The position numbers were made by a program, and so were the translations under genes. Below, piece after piece: positions 52,992 through 61,986 of a stretch of DNA of 64,000 nt. The notes under the pieces were generated by a model, which was not told the origin of the DNA, did not search any database, and was given only the letters and a program-made list of their open reading frames with translations. This stretch comes from Cryptosporangium aurantiacum (GTDB taxonomy: Bacteria; Actinomycetota; Actinomycetes; Mycobacteriales; Cryptosporangiaceae), in contig NZ_FRCS01000001.1 of NCBI RefSeq assembly GCF_900143005.1, positions 1,482,528-1,546,527 of the forward strand, read 5' to 3'. Each line of letters opens with the position of its first letter. Position 1 is the first letter of the stretch.

Positions 52992-53190
52992 CAGTTGCCT
53001 CCTGCATGAGCGGTTAGGGCAACTTGATCGAACCATGACCGCCCGGAGGCGGACGCCTCGGCTCGCCCGGGACTGCTGTGACGGGTGTGTCCTAAGCGGA
53101 CCTGAGTGGAGCCTTAAACCGGGTGCCAACTATGGGCGGGAGTTCCCCCGTCTGGGCGATCCTGATCCCGCCGGCCGGACCACCCCCCCG
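52992..53190. other. upstream region of the FKBP gene
   Basis: About 200 bases between the FKBP start and the tandem array. It must hold the FKBP promoter, but no clear -35/-10 pair is visible. Apparent reading frames through it are not protein-like. Confidence 0.5.
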
Positions 53191-53584
53191 GGTCCGGCCG
53201 GTCCCCCGCCGTTAGTCCGGCAATCCGGACCACCACTGTGCCCCTTCAGACGGGGTCCGGCCGGTCCCCTCGCCGTTAGTGCGGCAATCCGGACCACCAC
53301 TGTGCCCCTTCAGACGGGGTCCGGCCGGTCCCCTCGCCGTTAGTGCGGCAATCCGGACCACCACTGTGCCCCTTCAGACGGGGTCCGGCCGGTCCCCTCG
53401 CCGTTAGTGCGGCAATCCGGACCACCGCTGTGCCCCTTCAGACGGGGTCCGGCCGGTCCCCCGCCGTTAGTCCGGCAATCCGGACCACCACTGTGCCCCT
53501 TCAGACGGGGTCCGGCCGGTCCCCCGCCGTTAGTCCGGCAATCCGGACCACCGCTGTGCCCCTTCAGACGGGGTCCGGCCGGTC
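53191..53584. repeat. six-copy 63/64-bp tandem array with internal stem
   Basis: The marker GTTAG starts units at 53211, 53275, 53339, 53403, 53466 and 53529, so the period is 64, 64, 64, 63 and 63. Each unit can fold: CCGGACC pairs with GGTCCGG and CCCC with GGGG around TTCAGAC. A partial copy precedes the first unit. The last unit contains the stop codon of the aminotransferase on the minus strand. Confidence 0.95.
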
Positions 53585-54787
53585 GTCGGCTGGCCGGACT
53601 GCCGTGCCGTGGGCGGCCAGGGCGCGGCCGAGTCGCCGCATTCCCTCACGGATCTGCTCCGGCGTGTTCGTGGTGAACGACAACCGGAACGTCGACCGGT
53701 CCGGCGCACCCGCGTAGAACGGCGCGCCGGGCACGAACGCCACGTCGTGCGCCAGCGCGGTCGGCAGCAACTCGGCCGCGTCGAGGTCGCCGGGCATCCG
53801 CACCCAGGTGAACATTCCGCCGTCCGGCTCGGTCCACCGGCTACCCGGCGGCAGCGTCCCGGGCAGCGCGGCGATCATCGTGTCGCGCCGCTCCCGGTAC
53901 GCGTCCTGAAGCAGCTTTACGTGCGCATCGAGGTCGGTGGCCGCGAGGTACGCCGCCGCTGCGGCCTGGTCGATCGTCGACGTGTGCAGGTCCGCGGCCT
54001 GCTTCGCGACGACGAGCGCCGGACGCAGCGCGGCGGGCGCCCGCACCCAGCCGAGCCGCAGCCCGGGCGCGCCGATCTTCGAGAAACTGCCCAGGTACAG
54101 CACCGCGGCATCCGGCGAGGCCGCCAGCGGCGCCACCGGCGCACCGCGGTACCGCAGCTCGCCGTACGGGTCGTCCTCCACCACCCACAACCCGCTCGCG
54201 GCGGCGACTCGGGCCACCGCGGCGCGCCGCTCCGCGGGCAGCGTCCGTCCGGTCGGGTTCGCGAACGTCGGGACCGTGTAGAACAGCACCGGCCGGTGCC
54301 GCGCGACGACGTCCGCCAGCGCGTCGGGGTCCACACCGTCCTCGTCGCCGGGCACCGTCACGATCCGCGCACCGGCGAGCTGGAAGCACTGCAGCGCCGC
54401 GAGGTACGTCGGCTCCTCCACGGCGACAACCGCACCCGGATCCAGCAGCGCGGTCGCGACCAGCGTCAACGCCTGCTGGGATCCGGTCGTGACCAGTAGG
54501 TCGCCGGCGCCGGTCGGCAGGCCGCGCCCGCTCAGCCGGTCCGCGATCAGCGCACGCAGCTCGGGGTTACCGTCGGTGGGCGCGTACTGCAGCGCGAGCC
54601 GGGCGCCCGGCCCGGAGAGCGCCCGGGCGTACGCGTCCCGGACGCCGTCGACGTCGAACAGCTCCGGTGCGGGCAGGCCGCCGGCGAACGACAACACCTC
54701 CGGACGCTCGAGCAGCGCGAGCAGGTCACGGACCGGCGAACTGGCGACGCCACGAAGCCGGGCGGCCAGAGGGGGAGTGGGGGACAC
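53564..54787 (-). CDS. PLP-dependent aminotransferase (fold type I)
   Basis: 407 residues. TDGNPELRALIADRL, TGSQQALTLVATALLDPG, VPTFANPTGRTLP and the PLP-Lys in YLGSFSKIGAPGLRLGW are typical of the 2-aminoadipate/aromatic aminotransferase group. The last six residues (DRPDPV) and stop are encoded by the tandem array. Substrate unknown. Confidence 0.88.
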   Translation of the reverse strand: MSPTPPLAARLRGVASSPVRDLLALLERPEVLSFAGGLPAPELFDVDGVRDAYARALSGPGARLALQYAPTDGNPELRALIADRLSGRGLPTGAGDLLVTTGSQQALTLVATALLDPGAVVAVEEPTYLAALQCFQLAGARIVTVPGDEDGVDPDALADVVARHRPVLFYTVPTFANPTGRTLPAERRAAVARVAAASGLWVVEDDPYGELRYRGAPVAPLAASPDAAVLYLGSFSKIGAPGLRLGWVRAPAALRPALVVAKQAADLHTSTIDQAAAAAYLAATDLDAHVKLLQDAYRERRDTMIAALPGTLPPGSRWTEPDGGMFTWVRMPGDLDAAELLPTALAHDVAFVPGAPFYAGAPDRSTFRLSFTTNTPEQIREGMRRLGRALAAHGTAVRPADDRPDPV

Positions 54788-54899
54788 GGCATCTCCAGGG
54801 CTCGGTCGGACGGCCGAGCAGTGGCGGTGGTGCCGCGTCGCCCGGCCAGGAAGCAGCAGGCCCTGGTCGAGGATCCGACCCCGAGACTAGTGTGCCGTC

Positions 54900-55523
54900 C
54901 TACGATTCGGCACGGTCGTCCCAGTCCTCGGGAGCGCGGTCGGTGCGGTGCTCACCGAGCGCGCGGCTGTATCGTCCGATCATCCGCCGCATGGCGTCCG
55001 GCGCATCCCGGTCGACGCCGAACACGTAACCGGGGAAGTCGAGCTCCCGCTGGACCGCCCAGATCTCCTCGTGCCGGTCGGGCGGCAGGATCCGCGCCGG
55101 ATCGCCGACCGCCACCCAGCCGATCGGCACCGTCGACCCCGGCGGCAGCACCGTCCGCAGGTGGACGCATCCGTTGATCCGGACCTCGCTGCCCGCGCCG
55201 ATCCGGGCGCCGTTGAAGACGCTGCATCCGGTGGCCAGGAACGTCTCGGTCTCGATCTCCGCGCCGGAGACACTCGCGTGCGGGCCGACCAGGCTGTACG
55301 CGCCGATCCGCAGTGGATTCCGCGCCGTGCCGCGCAGCACCGCGTTCTCCATCACGACGACGTGGTCCGCCAGCCGCACCGGGCCACCGTCCGCGGTCAC
55401 GACCGCGCCGAACAGGATCCGGCACTCCGGCCCGACCTCGACGTCGCCGGCCAGCACCGCGGTCGGCGCGACATAGGCGGTCGGGTGGACGACCGGCCGC
55501 GCGCCGCGGTGCTCGAGAATCAT
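54900..55523 (-). CDS. left-handed beta-helix (gamma carbonic anhydrase-like) protein
   Basis: 207 residues. Hexapeptide-repeat turns are plentiful (VAPTAVLAGDVEVGPECRI, LRIGAYSLVGPHASVSGAEI, TETFLATGCSVFNGARIGAG). The family includes gamma carbonic anhydrases and acyltransferases. The ATG at 55523 overlaps the HIT stop (ATGA), so the two form an operon. Confidence 0.85.
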   Translation of the reverse strand: MILEHRGARPVVHPTAYVAPTAVLAGDVEVGPECRILFGAVVTADGGPVRLADHVVVMENAVLRGTARNPLRIGAYSLVGPHASVSGAEIETETFLATGCSVFNGARIGAGSEVRINGCVHLRTVLPPGSTVPIGWVAVGDPARILPPDRHEEIWAVQRELDFPGYVFGVDRDAPDAMRRMIGRYSRALGEHRTDRAPEDWDDRAES

Positions 55524-55942
55524 CGTGCTTGCGCCCCGTACCCGTTCTTCTCCAGCGTCGCCCGGATGCGTTCGGCCGCCTCGTCCATCGCGGCGGGGTC
55601 GGGGTTCGGGTCGGCCTTCTCGAAGTGGAAGTCGTCCAGCCCCCACACCGGGAACGTGTGCAGGTGCAGGTGCGGCACCTCGAACCCGGCGATGATCAGA
55701 GCCGCCCGGGGCGCGTCCCAGGCTTCCTTCACGGCCTGCCCGATCGTCTGCGTCACGGTCGTGAGGTGGGTGATCAGCTCCGCAGGCGCGTCGGTCCACT
55801 GATCGATCTCCTGCCGCGGCACGACCAGCGTGTGGCCGGGCCGGATCGGCGCGATGCTCAGGAATCCGACCGCGTGCTCGTCCTGCCAGACGAACCGCCC
55901 GGGAAGCTCACCGTTGATGATCCGCGTGAAGATGGTCGCCAC
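55520..55942 (-). CDS. HIT-family nucleotide hydrolase/transferase
   Basis: 140 residues with the histidine-triad motif VPHLHLHTFP (His-x-His-x-His) near residue 97 and RPGHTLVVPRQEI earlier. GTG start at 55942, chosen at the domain boundary (VATIFTRIINGELPG); an upstream frame to 56041 is not protein-like. Confidence 0.88.
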   Translation of the reverse strand: MATIFTRIINGELPGRFVWQDEHAVGFLSIAPIRPGHTLVVPRQEIDQWTDAPAELITHLTTVTQTIGQAVKEAWDAPRAALIIAGFEVPHLHLHTFPVWGLDDFHFEKADPNPDPAAMDEAAERIRATLEKNGYGAQAR

Positions 55943-55996
55943 GCCGCCAGCATGCCAGAGCACTCGCCCCGAATGGTTGTCCCCTCGCAGGTGTCC

Positions 55997-56046
55997 CGTG
56001 GATGACCCCGCCCAGGTGCTATGACACCCGCGCCGGGTCATCCACG
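55997..56046. repeat. 12-bp perfect inverted repeat at the AbiEi/DUF559 3' end
   Basis: CGTGGATGACCC at 55997-56008 pairs exactly with 56035-56046. The left arm and following TGCTAT (56017) recur near 57031 (GTGGATGAC, then TGCTAT at 57049), on the other side of the gene. Confidence 0.75.
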
Positions 56047-56978
56047 GCGCGCACGCCGGTGAATCCCCGCGGACGTCGCAGGTAGGCGTCCTCGATGGTG
56101 CGCAACACCTCCTGCGGTGTCGCGCGAATATCGCGCGGCGAGAAGTGCATCGTCAGCACGCCGTGGGCGGCGAGGCGGTTGTGGCGCTCGCGGGTGCGGC
56201 GGACGTCGGCGGGCGAGGTGTGGTGTTCGTCCGAATCCGTTTCGAGCGCTATGCCGACGTCTTCGAGCCACCCGTCCGGCCTGGGAAGGCGGCGGCCGTC
56301 GGCGGCCACGAGCGTGGGATTCCAGACGATCGGCGGGAGGATCGTGCTGGTCCGCAGGAGGTCACGGAACTCCGCTTCCGGCGCCGAACGCACCCCGTCG
56401 CGCAGCTCGCCGAGCACTGAGCCGAGCAGCTTGCTCCCCTGACGAGGCCCGGCTCGCCACTCCTCGTCGAGCCGGGACACAGTGGTCAGGCGACGTTGCA
56501 CCATCTCCGAGAGGAAGGCGCGGACGTCTCGCCTGCAGTAGCCGGCTCGGGCGGCATCGGCGCCCGCTCGGGCGAGTGAGCAGATTTCCAGCGGCGGACG
56601 ACGAAACGGACGGGGATCAGGACGGTTCGTTCGGGCGGCCACGACGAAGCCGCGCGAGGTGCGCCGCGGACCGTTCGGAATCAGGATGTGGACGCGTTCG
56701 TCGTCGGGTAGATAGCGCAACCCGTGCCAGCGCAGCGCAGCGACCCCGGTGACCTGCGCGTCGGCACCTCCGTGCAGCGACGCGGCGATCATGCGCTGCT
56801 CGTCGGTCGGCGCCCCCGAGAACGTGGCGTAGAGGCCCGGGAACACCCGGCGCCAATGGCCGCGGTTCAGACGCCACTTGATCGTGTCGTCGGTGATGCC
56901 CAGCGCGTGTGCCTGGCTGCGCAGGATCAGCCCGTGCTGGTCGGCGAGGAGCTTGGCGAGGAGTGCGTCGGCATCCAT
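56019..56978 (-). CDS. AbiEi-type antitoxin/DUF559 protein
   Basis: 319 residues. The N-terminal HGLILRSQAHALGITDDTIK is an AbiEi-like winged helix (RNHWRRVFPGLY follows, as is usual). The C-terminal DUF559 (Vsr-like endonuclease fold) has IALETDSDEHH and RTRERHNRLAAHGVL. Such proteins are abundant in actinobacteria; their toxin partners are often absent, as here. Confidence 0.87.
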   Translation of the reverse strand: MDADALLAKLLADQHGLILRSQAHALGITDDTIKWRLNRGHWRRVFPGLYATFSGAPTDEQRMIAASLHGGADAQVTGVAALRWHGLRYLPDDERVHILIPNGPRRTSRGFVVAARTNRPDPRPFRRPPLEICSLARAGADAARAGYCRRDVRAFLSEMVQRRLTTVSRLDEEWRAGPRQGSKLLGSVLGELRDGVRSAPEAEFRDLLRTSTILPPIVWNPTLVAADGRRLPRPDGWLEDVGIALETDSDEHHTSPADVRRTRERHNRLAAHGVLTMHFSPRDIRATPQEVLRTIEDAYLRRPRGFTGVRAVDDPARVS

Positions 56979-57063
56979 GCAGCCAGGCTGGTTCGTAGCA
57001 CCGACGCGTCGTCGGGCCCTGCTGCGAACTGTGGATGACGCCCCACGATGCTATCCACTGCCC

Positions 57064-58068
57064 TCAGCGGAGGCGGGGGCCGGAGCCCGTCGAGCCGCGC
57101 ACGACCAACTCCGGCTGGAACACGAACTCCGACTTCGGGCCGGGCACCCCCGCGATCTCGTCCAGCAGCATCTGCACCGCGGCCGTGCCCATCGCCTGCA
57201 CCGGCTGGCGCACCGTGGTCAGCGGCGGATCGGTGAACGCCACCAGCGGTGAGTCGTCGAACCCGATCACCGAGACGTCACCTGGCACCGCACGGCCGAG
57301 GTCGCGGATCGCCCGGATCGCCCCCAGCGCCATCAAGTCACTGCCGCAGATCACCGCGGTGCAGCCCCGGTCGACCAGCGCGGCGGCAGCGGCCCGGCCG
57401 CCCTCCACGGTGAAGAACGTGTGCTCCACGAACTCGGAGACGTCGGAAAGCCCCAGCGCCTGCTGAAACGCTTCCAGCTTGCGCAGCACCGGCACGAACC
57501 GGCGCGGCCCCACCGCCAGCCCGATTCTCTCGTGCCCGAGGCTCACCAGATGGCTCACCGACTGCCGGATCGCCGCCCGGTCATCGGTGGACAGGAACGG
57601 CGCCGCCACGCCCGGCTGGTACCCGTTGATCAGGATGATCGGCAGCCGCCGCGCCGCCAGACGGTTGTAGCGCTCGACGTCCGCGGTGCTGTCCGCGTGT
57701 AAGCCGGAGACGAACACGATGCCCGCGACGCCCCGATCGACGAGGACGTCGGTGTACGCGTCCTCGGTCATGCCGCCGGGCACCTGCGTGCAGAGCACCG
57801 CTGTGAAGCCCTGCATCGACAGCCCTTGCTCGATCACCTGGGCGAACGCGGGGAAGATCGGGTTCTCGAGCTCGGGCGTGATCAGCCCGATCAGCCCGGC
57901 GCTGCGCTGCTGCAGCCGCGGTGGCCGCTCGTAACCGAGGATGTCGAGCGCGGCCAGCACGGCCTGGCGGGTTGCCGGCGAGACCCCCGCCTTGTCGTTC
58001 AGGACCCGGCTGACGGTCGCCTCACTCACGCCGGCCTTCACGGCCACGTCGGCTAGCCGCGGGGTCAT
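57064..58068 (-). CDS. LacI-family regulator
   Basis: 334 residues. HTH RLADVAVKAGVSEATVSRVL, hinge region PATRQAVLAALDILGYERP, then the periplasmic-binding-like sensor domain (LIGLITPELENPIFPAF to SVIGFDDSPLVAFTDPPLTTV). It lies just downstream of the alpha-amylase gene on the same strand, and TGCAA-type direct repeats stand upstream of the amylase, so it is probably the amylase/maltodextrin repressor of MalR type. Confidence 0.9.
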   Translation of the reverse strand: MTPRLADVAVKAGVSEATVSRVLNDKAGVSPATRQAVLAALDILGYERPPRLQQRSAGLIGLITPELENPIFPAFAQVIEQGLSMQGFTAVLCTQVPGGMTEDAYTDVLVDRGVAGIVFVSGLHADSTADVERYNRLAARRLPIILINGYQPGVAAPFLSTDDRAAIRQSVSHLVSLGHERIGLAVGPRRFVPVLRKLEAFQQALGLSDVSEFVEHTFFTVEGGRAAAAALVDRGCTAVICGSDLMALGAIRAIRDLGRAVPGDVSVIGFDDSPLVAFTDPPLTTVRQPVQAMGTAAVQMLLDEIAGVPGPKSEFVFQPELVVRGSTGSGPRLR

Positions 58069-58126
58069 GGTTCGCACTCTAGTGCCTCATCGCTGGTGGT
58101 CAGGTCACGGCTCGGGCGCTCACGGC

Positions 58127-58188
58127 GGGGCGCCGACGGCACGGTGGCCGCCGGCGCCCCGCGGTGTCAAGCCGGGGTGGAGCCCGGC
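58127..58188. terminator. two hairpins after the amylase gene
   Basis: GGGGCGCCG (58127) pairs with CGGCGCCCC (58152), and GCCGGG (58171) pairs with CCCGGC (58183). They lie in the 200-base gap after the amylase stop. Confidence 0.6.
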
Positions 58189-58270
58189 CTCACACCGGGC
58201 CGGCGCACGAAGCGCCGACCCACCGGGTACACCCCGCCCGGGGCATGGGTACCCGGAGTTCTCGACCTGC

Positions 58271-60034
58271 TCATCGCCAGGTGTCGGTGAGCGCCAGAGT
58301 TCCGCCGGCCGGTGTCGTGGCCGCGCGATTCGGATCCGACTCCCAGGTGATCGTCCCGTCGGGAGCCTTCTTGACGTACTTGTACTGGAATGACGTCGAC
58401 GGAGGCAGCTCCAGCGTGGCCTTCCAGACCGGGTAGGACGCCGAGGACAGCGGCTTGGCGTTCGCCGGGTTCCAGCTGCCCAGCGCCGGGATGCTGCCCA
58501 CCAGGTACACGTCCTGCCCGTACCAGGTGGTGACCGTCGCGTTGACGTTGACCGCCACCGACGCGGACGCCGTCGGAGAAGGCGACGGCGACGGCGACGA
58601 CGAGACCTTCGCCAGGTGGTGGATCGCGAGCGAGCTCATCGCCGGCACCGTCGCGGTGAAGCGCCCGTCGCCATCGACGGTCACGGTCGGGCCGGTGCAC
58701 GCCCCGTCCCGCACCTCACCGCGCGTGACGTCGCAGTACGTGCCGGCCGCCAGCGACGTCTGGAATGTGCGGGACAGCGCGGCCGAATCGCGGTTCACGA
58801 CCACGTAGCCGCGATCGCCGCGCGCGAAGCCGACCTGGTTCGAGCCGTTCGTCCACCAGTTGGAGACCGCGGCCGAACCGACCGCGTTGCGGAAGCCGAC
58901 CATGTTCGCGATCGCGCCCTGCCGGTGTTCGCACACCCAACCGGACCCGCAGGTCACGTCGTTGGTTCGCCCGTCGGAGGAGGACGGCGGCCCGGCCTCG
59001 TTGTCGGTGAACGAGAAGCTGCTCATCACGACCGGCGTCCCGAACGGCCAGGCCAGCTGGAAGACGTTCGCTAGCGTGTAGACGGCACCGTCCTTGTAGG
59101 TCAGGGCTCCGGCCCGCTGGGTGTCGTGGTTGTCGACGAAGACCACCGAGCTGTCACCGGGCTCGAACCCGTTTCCGAGGTTCTGCAGCGACGCGAGCGA
59201 GCCGTTGCGGAACGCCGCACCGAGTTGCTGCCCGTAGCGGAACTCGATCAGGTCGCCGTTTCCGCGGTACTGCGAGGGCTGCACCGGCTCGCCGGCGCCG
59301 TAGACGACCTCCTGGTAGAGGTACGGGTTGCCGTTGAGCCGGGACTTGATCGCGGCGATGTCCCCGGGTGGCATGTGCTTCGCGGCGTCGATCCGGAACC
59401 CGTCGACGCCGAGCGAGATCAGGTCGTTGAGGTAGGCCACCAGCCGGTTCCGCACGTACTCGGTCTCGGTGGCGAGGTCGGCCAGGTCGACCAGCTCGCA
59501 GTTGTGGACCTCCCACGCGTCGTTCCAGTTCGCGATGTCGTCGTTGCGGCCGCAGTGGTGGAAGTCCTGGGTCTGATAGATGCCCGGGTAGTTGTAGTGC
59601 GTGAACGGCGAACCCGCACTGCCGCGGGTATCGGTCGGCCAGGTGCCTGCGGTGTGGTTGATCACGGCGTCCGCATAGATTTTGACGCCTGCCGAATGGC
59701 AGGCCTGCACCATCGCGGCGAACTGGGCGCGGGTGCCGCTGCGGCTCTCCAGCTGGTAGCTGATCGCCTGATAGCGCTGCCACCACGGGTAGCCGCGCTG
59801 CGGCAGCACGATGTTCTCCTGCGGCGGGGAGATCTGAACGCCGCCGTACCCCTTCGGGCCGAGCACGTTCGTGCATTCGGCGGCGATGTCCGTCCACTTC
59901 CATTCGAAGAGCTGGACGATGACCGACCGGCCGTCGCTTCCGGACGGTGGTGCGGCGGTCGCGGCCTCGCGGATCGGGACGACGAGGGCGGCGAGCAGCA
60001 CTAACGCGGCCGGCCACCGGGGGATTCTGCGCAC
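58271..60034 (-). CDS. secreted alpha-amylase (GH13) with C-terminal CBM20
   Basis: 587 residues. The GTG at 60034 has GGAGG upstream and opens a signal peptide (RIPRWPAALVLLAALVV). GH13 motifs: DAVINHTAG (region I), GFRIDAAKH with the nucleophile Asp (II), YQEVV with the acid Glu (III) and FVDNHDTQ (IV). After a Ser/Pro linker, residues about 485-587 are a CBM20 starch-binding domain (VYLVGSIPALGSWNPANAKP). It degrades extracellular starch, most likely under the adjacent LacI regulator. Confidence 0.94.
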   Translation of the reverse strand: MRRIPRWPAALVLLAALVVPIREAATAAPPSGSDGRSVIVQLFEWKWTDIAAECTNVLGPKGYGGVQISPPQENIVLPQRGYPWWQRYQAISYQLESRSGTRAQFAAMVQACHSAGVKIYADAVINHTAGTWPTDTRGSAGSPFTHYNYPGIYQTQDFHHCGRNDDIANWNDAWEVHNCELVDLADLATETEYVRNRLVAYLNDLISLGVDGFRIDAAKHMPPGDIAAIKSRLNGNPYLYQEVVYGAGEPVQPSQYRGNGDLIEFRYGQQLGAAFRNGSLASLQNLGNGFEPGDSSVVFVDNHDTQRAGALTYKDGAVYTLANVFQLAWPFGTPVVMSSFSFTDNEAGPPSSSDGRTNDVTCGSGWVCEHRQGAIANMVGFRNAVGSAAVSNWWTNGSNQVGFARGDRGYVVVNRDSAALSRTFQTSLAAGTYCDVTRGEVRDGACTGPTVTVDGDGRFTATVPAMSSLAIHHLAKVSSSPSPSPSPTASASVAVNVNATVTTWYGQDVYLVGSIPALGSWNPANAKPLSSASYPVWKATLELPPSTSFQYKYVKKAPDGTITWESDPNRAATTPAGGTLALTDTWR

Positions 60035-60195
60035 GGTTACCTCCGAACTTCGGGGTGCCGACACGGAGCCCCCTCCCGCGTGAAAGATCTTGCGGTCCGT
60101 GTCGCCCACGGTTTGCGGCGTGGGCGTGGAGCGAAGGATGTCCGCTTCAGACGGTCAGGTCAAGAGGTAGTACGTCGCTTATGGGATGAGTTATG

Positions 60196-60233
60196 CCTGC
60201 AGGCGCTGCAACGTCCTGCAATTTCTTGCAAGA
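60196..60233. promoter_or_regulatory. LacI/MalR-type operator candidates upstream of the amylase
   Basis: CTGCAA occurs at 60206 and 60216 and TCTTGCAAGA (a perfect palindrome) at 60224-60233; CCTGCAGG is at 60196. The roughly ten-base spacing resembles the CTTGCAG repeats known upstream of Streptomyces amylase genes. Confidence 0.65.
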
Positions 60234-60273
60234 CCTTACACAATCGTTATGGACGTGACGTCGCGGGACGCGC

Positions 60274-60304
60274 GAAGGCCCGGCTCCAACGGAGCCGGGC
60301 CTTC
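60274..60304. terminator. 14-bp perfect stem, 3-base loop
   Basis: GAAGGCCCGGCTCC at 60274-60287 and its exact complement at 60291-60304 around AAC, placed just after the stop of the Gly/Pro-repeat gene on the minus strand. Confidence 0.88.
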
Positions 60305-60321
60305 TGGCGGAGCGGGGTGCG

Positions 60322-60855
60322 CTACTGGGGAGCGGACGGCGGCAGGTTCTGGCCACCGGGAGGGCTGGGCGGCGGTTCGTGCCCGGGCGCGCTGGGCGGC
60401 GGGCTGTAGCCGGTTCCGGGGCCGCTCGGGGGCGGACCGTAGCCGGTTCCCGGTCCGCTGGTCGGAGGTCCGTAGCCGGTTCCGGGGCCACTGGTCGGGG
60501 GACCGTAGCCGGTTCCGGGGCCGCTGGTCGGCGGGCCGTAACCGCCGCCGGGACCGCCCGGGCCGGGGCCGTAGCCGCCGCCACCGCCGGGACCGGGACC
60601 ACCCGGACCGCGCTTGCGTCGCAGGTAGATCAACACCGCGATGACGATGATCGCGATGAACAGCAGACAGCACACCACGCCGCAGAGGCCGCTGCTGAAG
60701 CCGCTCCTCCTCCGTGGACGCCTGGCCACTTCGATCGCGACGTTGGCGAGCGTCGGATTGTCGGCGGCCCAGGCTTGGACGGGGATCAGCACGGCGAACG
60801 CGGTCGCGGTCGCCGTTGCGCCGAGAGCGGTCAGCGTGCGGCGGAGAGTGCTCAT
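60322..60855 (-). CDS. membrane protein with Gly/Pro/Tyr repeats
   Basis: 177 residues. Signal peptide (MSTLRRTLTALGATATATAF), a short linker, one transmembrane helix (CGVVCCLLFIAIIVIAVLIYL, about 58-78), a basic RRKRG stop and a C-terminal tail built of GPGTGYGPPTS units (four clear copies) and related GYGPGPGG stretches. The tail would be cytoplasmic if the signal is cleaved. Function unknown; such tails can be disordered protein-binding regions. Confidence 0.8.
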   Translation of the reverse strand: MSTLRRTLTALGATATATAFAVLIPVQAWAADNPTLANVAIEVARRPRRRSGFSSGLCGVVCCLLFIAIIVIAVLIYLRRKRGPGGPGPGGGGGYGPGPGGPGGGYGPPTSGPGTGYGPPTSGPGTGYGPPTSGPGTGYGPPPSGPGTGYSPPPSAPGHEPPPSPPGGQNLPPSAPQ

Positions 60856-60904
60856 AGGCCCAGTGTCCCCGCTGACGCAATGCCCCGCTCCATAACCACG
60901 CCGG

Positions 60905-61810
60905 TCACGGCCGCCGACCCGGCGCCAGCGCGTCCAGGACGGTCAGCGCGTGCCGCAGCGCCACCGCCGCGTCGACGTCGACCGAACCGACCGCCGGGTC
61001 GAAGTTCAAGTCGACGAAGACCTCGGTGATGCCCTGCTCCTCCAGCACCGGGAGGTCGGCCTTGATCTCGTCCAGCGATCCGGTCAGCAGACCCTTCCGC
61101 TCGCCGACCAGCACCACACCGCGGCAGACGAACCGCAGCGCGTCCGGATCGCGGCCGGCCTTCTCGGCGGCGGTGCGCACGGTCGTCACGGCCGGGCCGA
61201 GCTTCGTCAGATCGAACGTGCTGCGGCTGATCCAGCCGTCGGCGAGCCGCCCGGCGCGCTCCAGTGCCCGCGGGGCGTCGCCGCCGATCAGCACCGGCGG
61301 CCGCGGCCGCTGCACCGGCTTGGGGAGCACGGTGGACGGTTCGATGCGGTAGAACTCGCCCTCGAATGCGACCGGATCGGGGCCCCAGACGGCGTCCAGG
61401 CACCGCAGGTACTCCTCGAAGCGGGCACCGCGACGTTCGAACGGGACACCGGCCGCGGCGAACTCCGCCGGTAGCCACCCGAGGCCGAGTCCGGCCAGCA
61501 GCCGTCCGCGCGACAGGACGTCGAGTGTCGCGAGCTGCTGACCGAGCACGGCCGGTGCGGTGAACGGCGCGTTGACGATCGCCGTGCCGAGGCCGATGCG
61601 CTCGGTGGTGCCCGCCGCGTACGCGAGCGCCACCAGCGGATCGAGCACGCTCAGGTATTGCGGGGGCAGCGGCTGCGCGTCCGGCACCAGCAGCCGCTGG
61701 AACGACCACAGCGTGCGGTAGCCGAGCTCCTCCGCGTGCCGGGCTACGGTGATCGTGTTCTCCGGCGTCGCCCATCCGCCCGCGACCGGCAGGCCGAATC
61801 CGATGTCCAT
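60905..61810 (-). CDS. LLM-class F420-dependent oxidoreductase
   Basis: 301 residues of luciferase-like monooxygenase fold: MDIGFGLPVAGGWATPEN, LVALAYAAGTTERIGLGTAI, DVLSRGRLLAGLGLGWLP and RPPVLIGGDAPRALERAGRL. Coenzyme F420 is the usual cofactor in actinobacteria. No neighbouring pathway is evident. Confidence 0.88.
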   Translation of the reverse strand: MDIGFGLPVAGGWATPENTITVARHAEELGYRTLWSFQRLLVPDAQPLPPQYLSVLDPLVALAYAAGTTERIGLGTAIVNAPFTAPAVLGQQLATLDVLSRGRLLAGLGLGWLPAEFAAAGVPFERRGARFEEYLRCLDAVWGPDPVAFEGEFYRIEPSTVLPKPVQRPRPPVLIGGDAPRALERAGRLADGWISRSTFDLTKLGPAVTTVRTAAEKAGRDPDALRFVCRGVVLVGERKGLLTGSLDEIKADLPVLEEQGITEVFVDLNFDPAVGSVDVDAAVALRHALTVLDALAPGRRP

Positions 61811-61986
61811 GCGGTGAGCATTTCACCCCCCATCCCGCATTCGGAGCGCTGCCCCGGCAACCGGGGGGCACCCGTCATACCCCCGTACGCTCACCGACCG
61901 ATTTCTCAGCGGCTCAGAGCCCCCGCCGATTTGATCTGCGACGCCAACGGCAACCGCCGCCGGCGCCGACAATAGGGGGACTATTA

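Noticed and set aside
53343..53717. Plus-strand repeat protein frame through the tandem array
   Set aside because: The repeats read as an orderly peptide only because the unit is 63 bases in places; the 64-base units break the frame, and no ribosome site is present.
61811..61986. A riboswitch upstream of the CAP gene
   Set aside because: There is a CCCCGG/CCGGGG hairpin at 61852-61866, but no recognised aptamer core.
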